Source: Acidihalobacter yilgarnensis
GTDB lineage: Bacteria > Pseudomonadota > Gammaproteobacteria > DSM-5130 > Acidihalobacteraceae
DNA: 64,000 nucleotides
Direction: 5' to 3'
Assembly: GCF_001753245.1 (NCBI RefSeq)
Contig: NZ_CP017415.1
Coordinates: 2,260,501-2,324,500, forward strand
The notes below the pieces were generated by a model. It saw only the letters and a list, made by a program, of their open reading frames with translations. It ran no database searches and was not told where the DNA came from. Below, in pieces: positions 63,787 to 64,000 of this stretch. The stretch's first letter is position 1, and every line of letters begins with the position of its first letter. A program made the translations under genes and the position numbers.

Positions 63787-64000
63787 ATGCCAGCCTCAAG
63801 ATTCGCCCTCCGCCGCCGCTTGGTCTCCCTGCCACTGACCATGGGGCTGTCGGTAGCCATGCGCGGCACCCTGGCCACTGGCGTACCGCTGCTCGGGCTT
63901 GAAGCCTTGCATCAGCCGATCCCCGCCCTGCTGGCTGCCCTCGGCGCTCTGCAAACCTCCATCGCGGACGTCGGCGGCCCTTATCGCGACCGTATCATCA
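63787..64000 (+). CDS. N-terminal part of a FUSC-like membrane protein (cut by window edge)
   Basis: The frame starts at ATG 63787 and is open to the window end, 71 residues. A basic start (PASRFALRRRLVSLP) leads into hydrophobic segments with ATGVPLLGLEALHQPIPALL and GALQTSIADVGGPYRDR. The last block is the N-terminal pattern of FUSC/YccS-type aromatic acid exporters, which run to 650-750 residues. It follows the glycosyltransferase gene by about 60 bases. Confidence 0.7.
   Translation, partial: MPASRFALRRRLVSLPLTMGLSVAMRGTLATGVPLLGLEALHQPIPALLAALGALQTSIADVGGPYRDRII

Overview
The window reads as chromosomal DNA of a GC-rich gammaproteobacterium. The gene families point to a sulfur-oxidising, autotroph-like member of the Chromatiales/Ectothiorhodospiraceae type: soxX and soxA cytochromes, a merTPA mercury operon, the RimK/retropepsin-like protease/AstE-like trio, a type 4/5 uracil-DNA glycosylase, and an ilvI-ilvH-ilvC-psd-pssA run. 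The genus is inference only. No rRNA, tRNA or CRISPR array was seen.

Layout. 1-5.7 kb: dadA and the high-affinity phosphate operon pstSCAB (minus strand), with a Pho box in front of pstS and a terminator between pstS and pstC. 5.8-12.8 kb (plus): a large MscS-type channel, the protease-rimK-AstE-like trio, psiE, gltA and a small DUF2892 protein. 12.8-17.3 kb (minus): prfC, rimI, uracil-DNA glycosylase and leuA. 17.7-23.1 kb (plus): a complete peptide/nickel-type ABC importer (Tat-exported binding protein, two permeases, fused double ATPase). 23.1-27.8 kb (minus): branched-chain amino acid genes ilvI-ilvH-ilvC, followed by a phosphatidylserine-decarboxylase-like gene that lacks its catalytic residues, and pssA. 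28.5-32.2 kb: small membrane proteins, an amino acid racemase and a chemotaxis receptor.

32.5-38.5 kb is a zone of decay. It holds two neighbouring genes broken only by in-frame stops (one a MerR-type regulator), IS630 and IS5 fragments, a DsbA-like gene with two frameshifts and a hexanucleotide repeat, wrbA with its middle deleted, an EamA transporter without its first half, and a marR whose 3' end is replaced by IS DNA. An intact yaiI and a COG4705 membrane protein sit inside it. 38.5-41.7 kb: an SDR oxidoreductase and merTPA, which has a canonical MerR-type promoter but no merR. 41.8-46.5 kb: a diguanylate cyclase, soxXA without the other sox genes, and ettA.

46.6-51.6 kb is an AT-richer accessory islet on the minus strand. 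It carries a two-gene operon of large dynamin-like GTPases that resembles LeoBC + LeoA (the Eleos type of anti-phage defence) and a HigBA toxin-antitoxin pair. This is the best candidate for an unusual system in the window. 52-64 kb: a methyltransferase, a DUF815 ATPase, a TfoX-N protein, a phospholipase D-like protein with altered HKD motifs, a DUF3617 protein with a nonapeptide-encoding repeat, a LysR stub, an outer-membrane barrel protein, an AttEFGH-like ABC exporter with a lipocalin-type lipoprotein, yjbQ, a glycosyltransferase and the start of a FUSC-type membrane protein.
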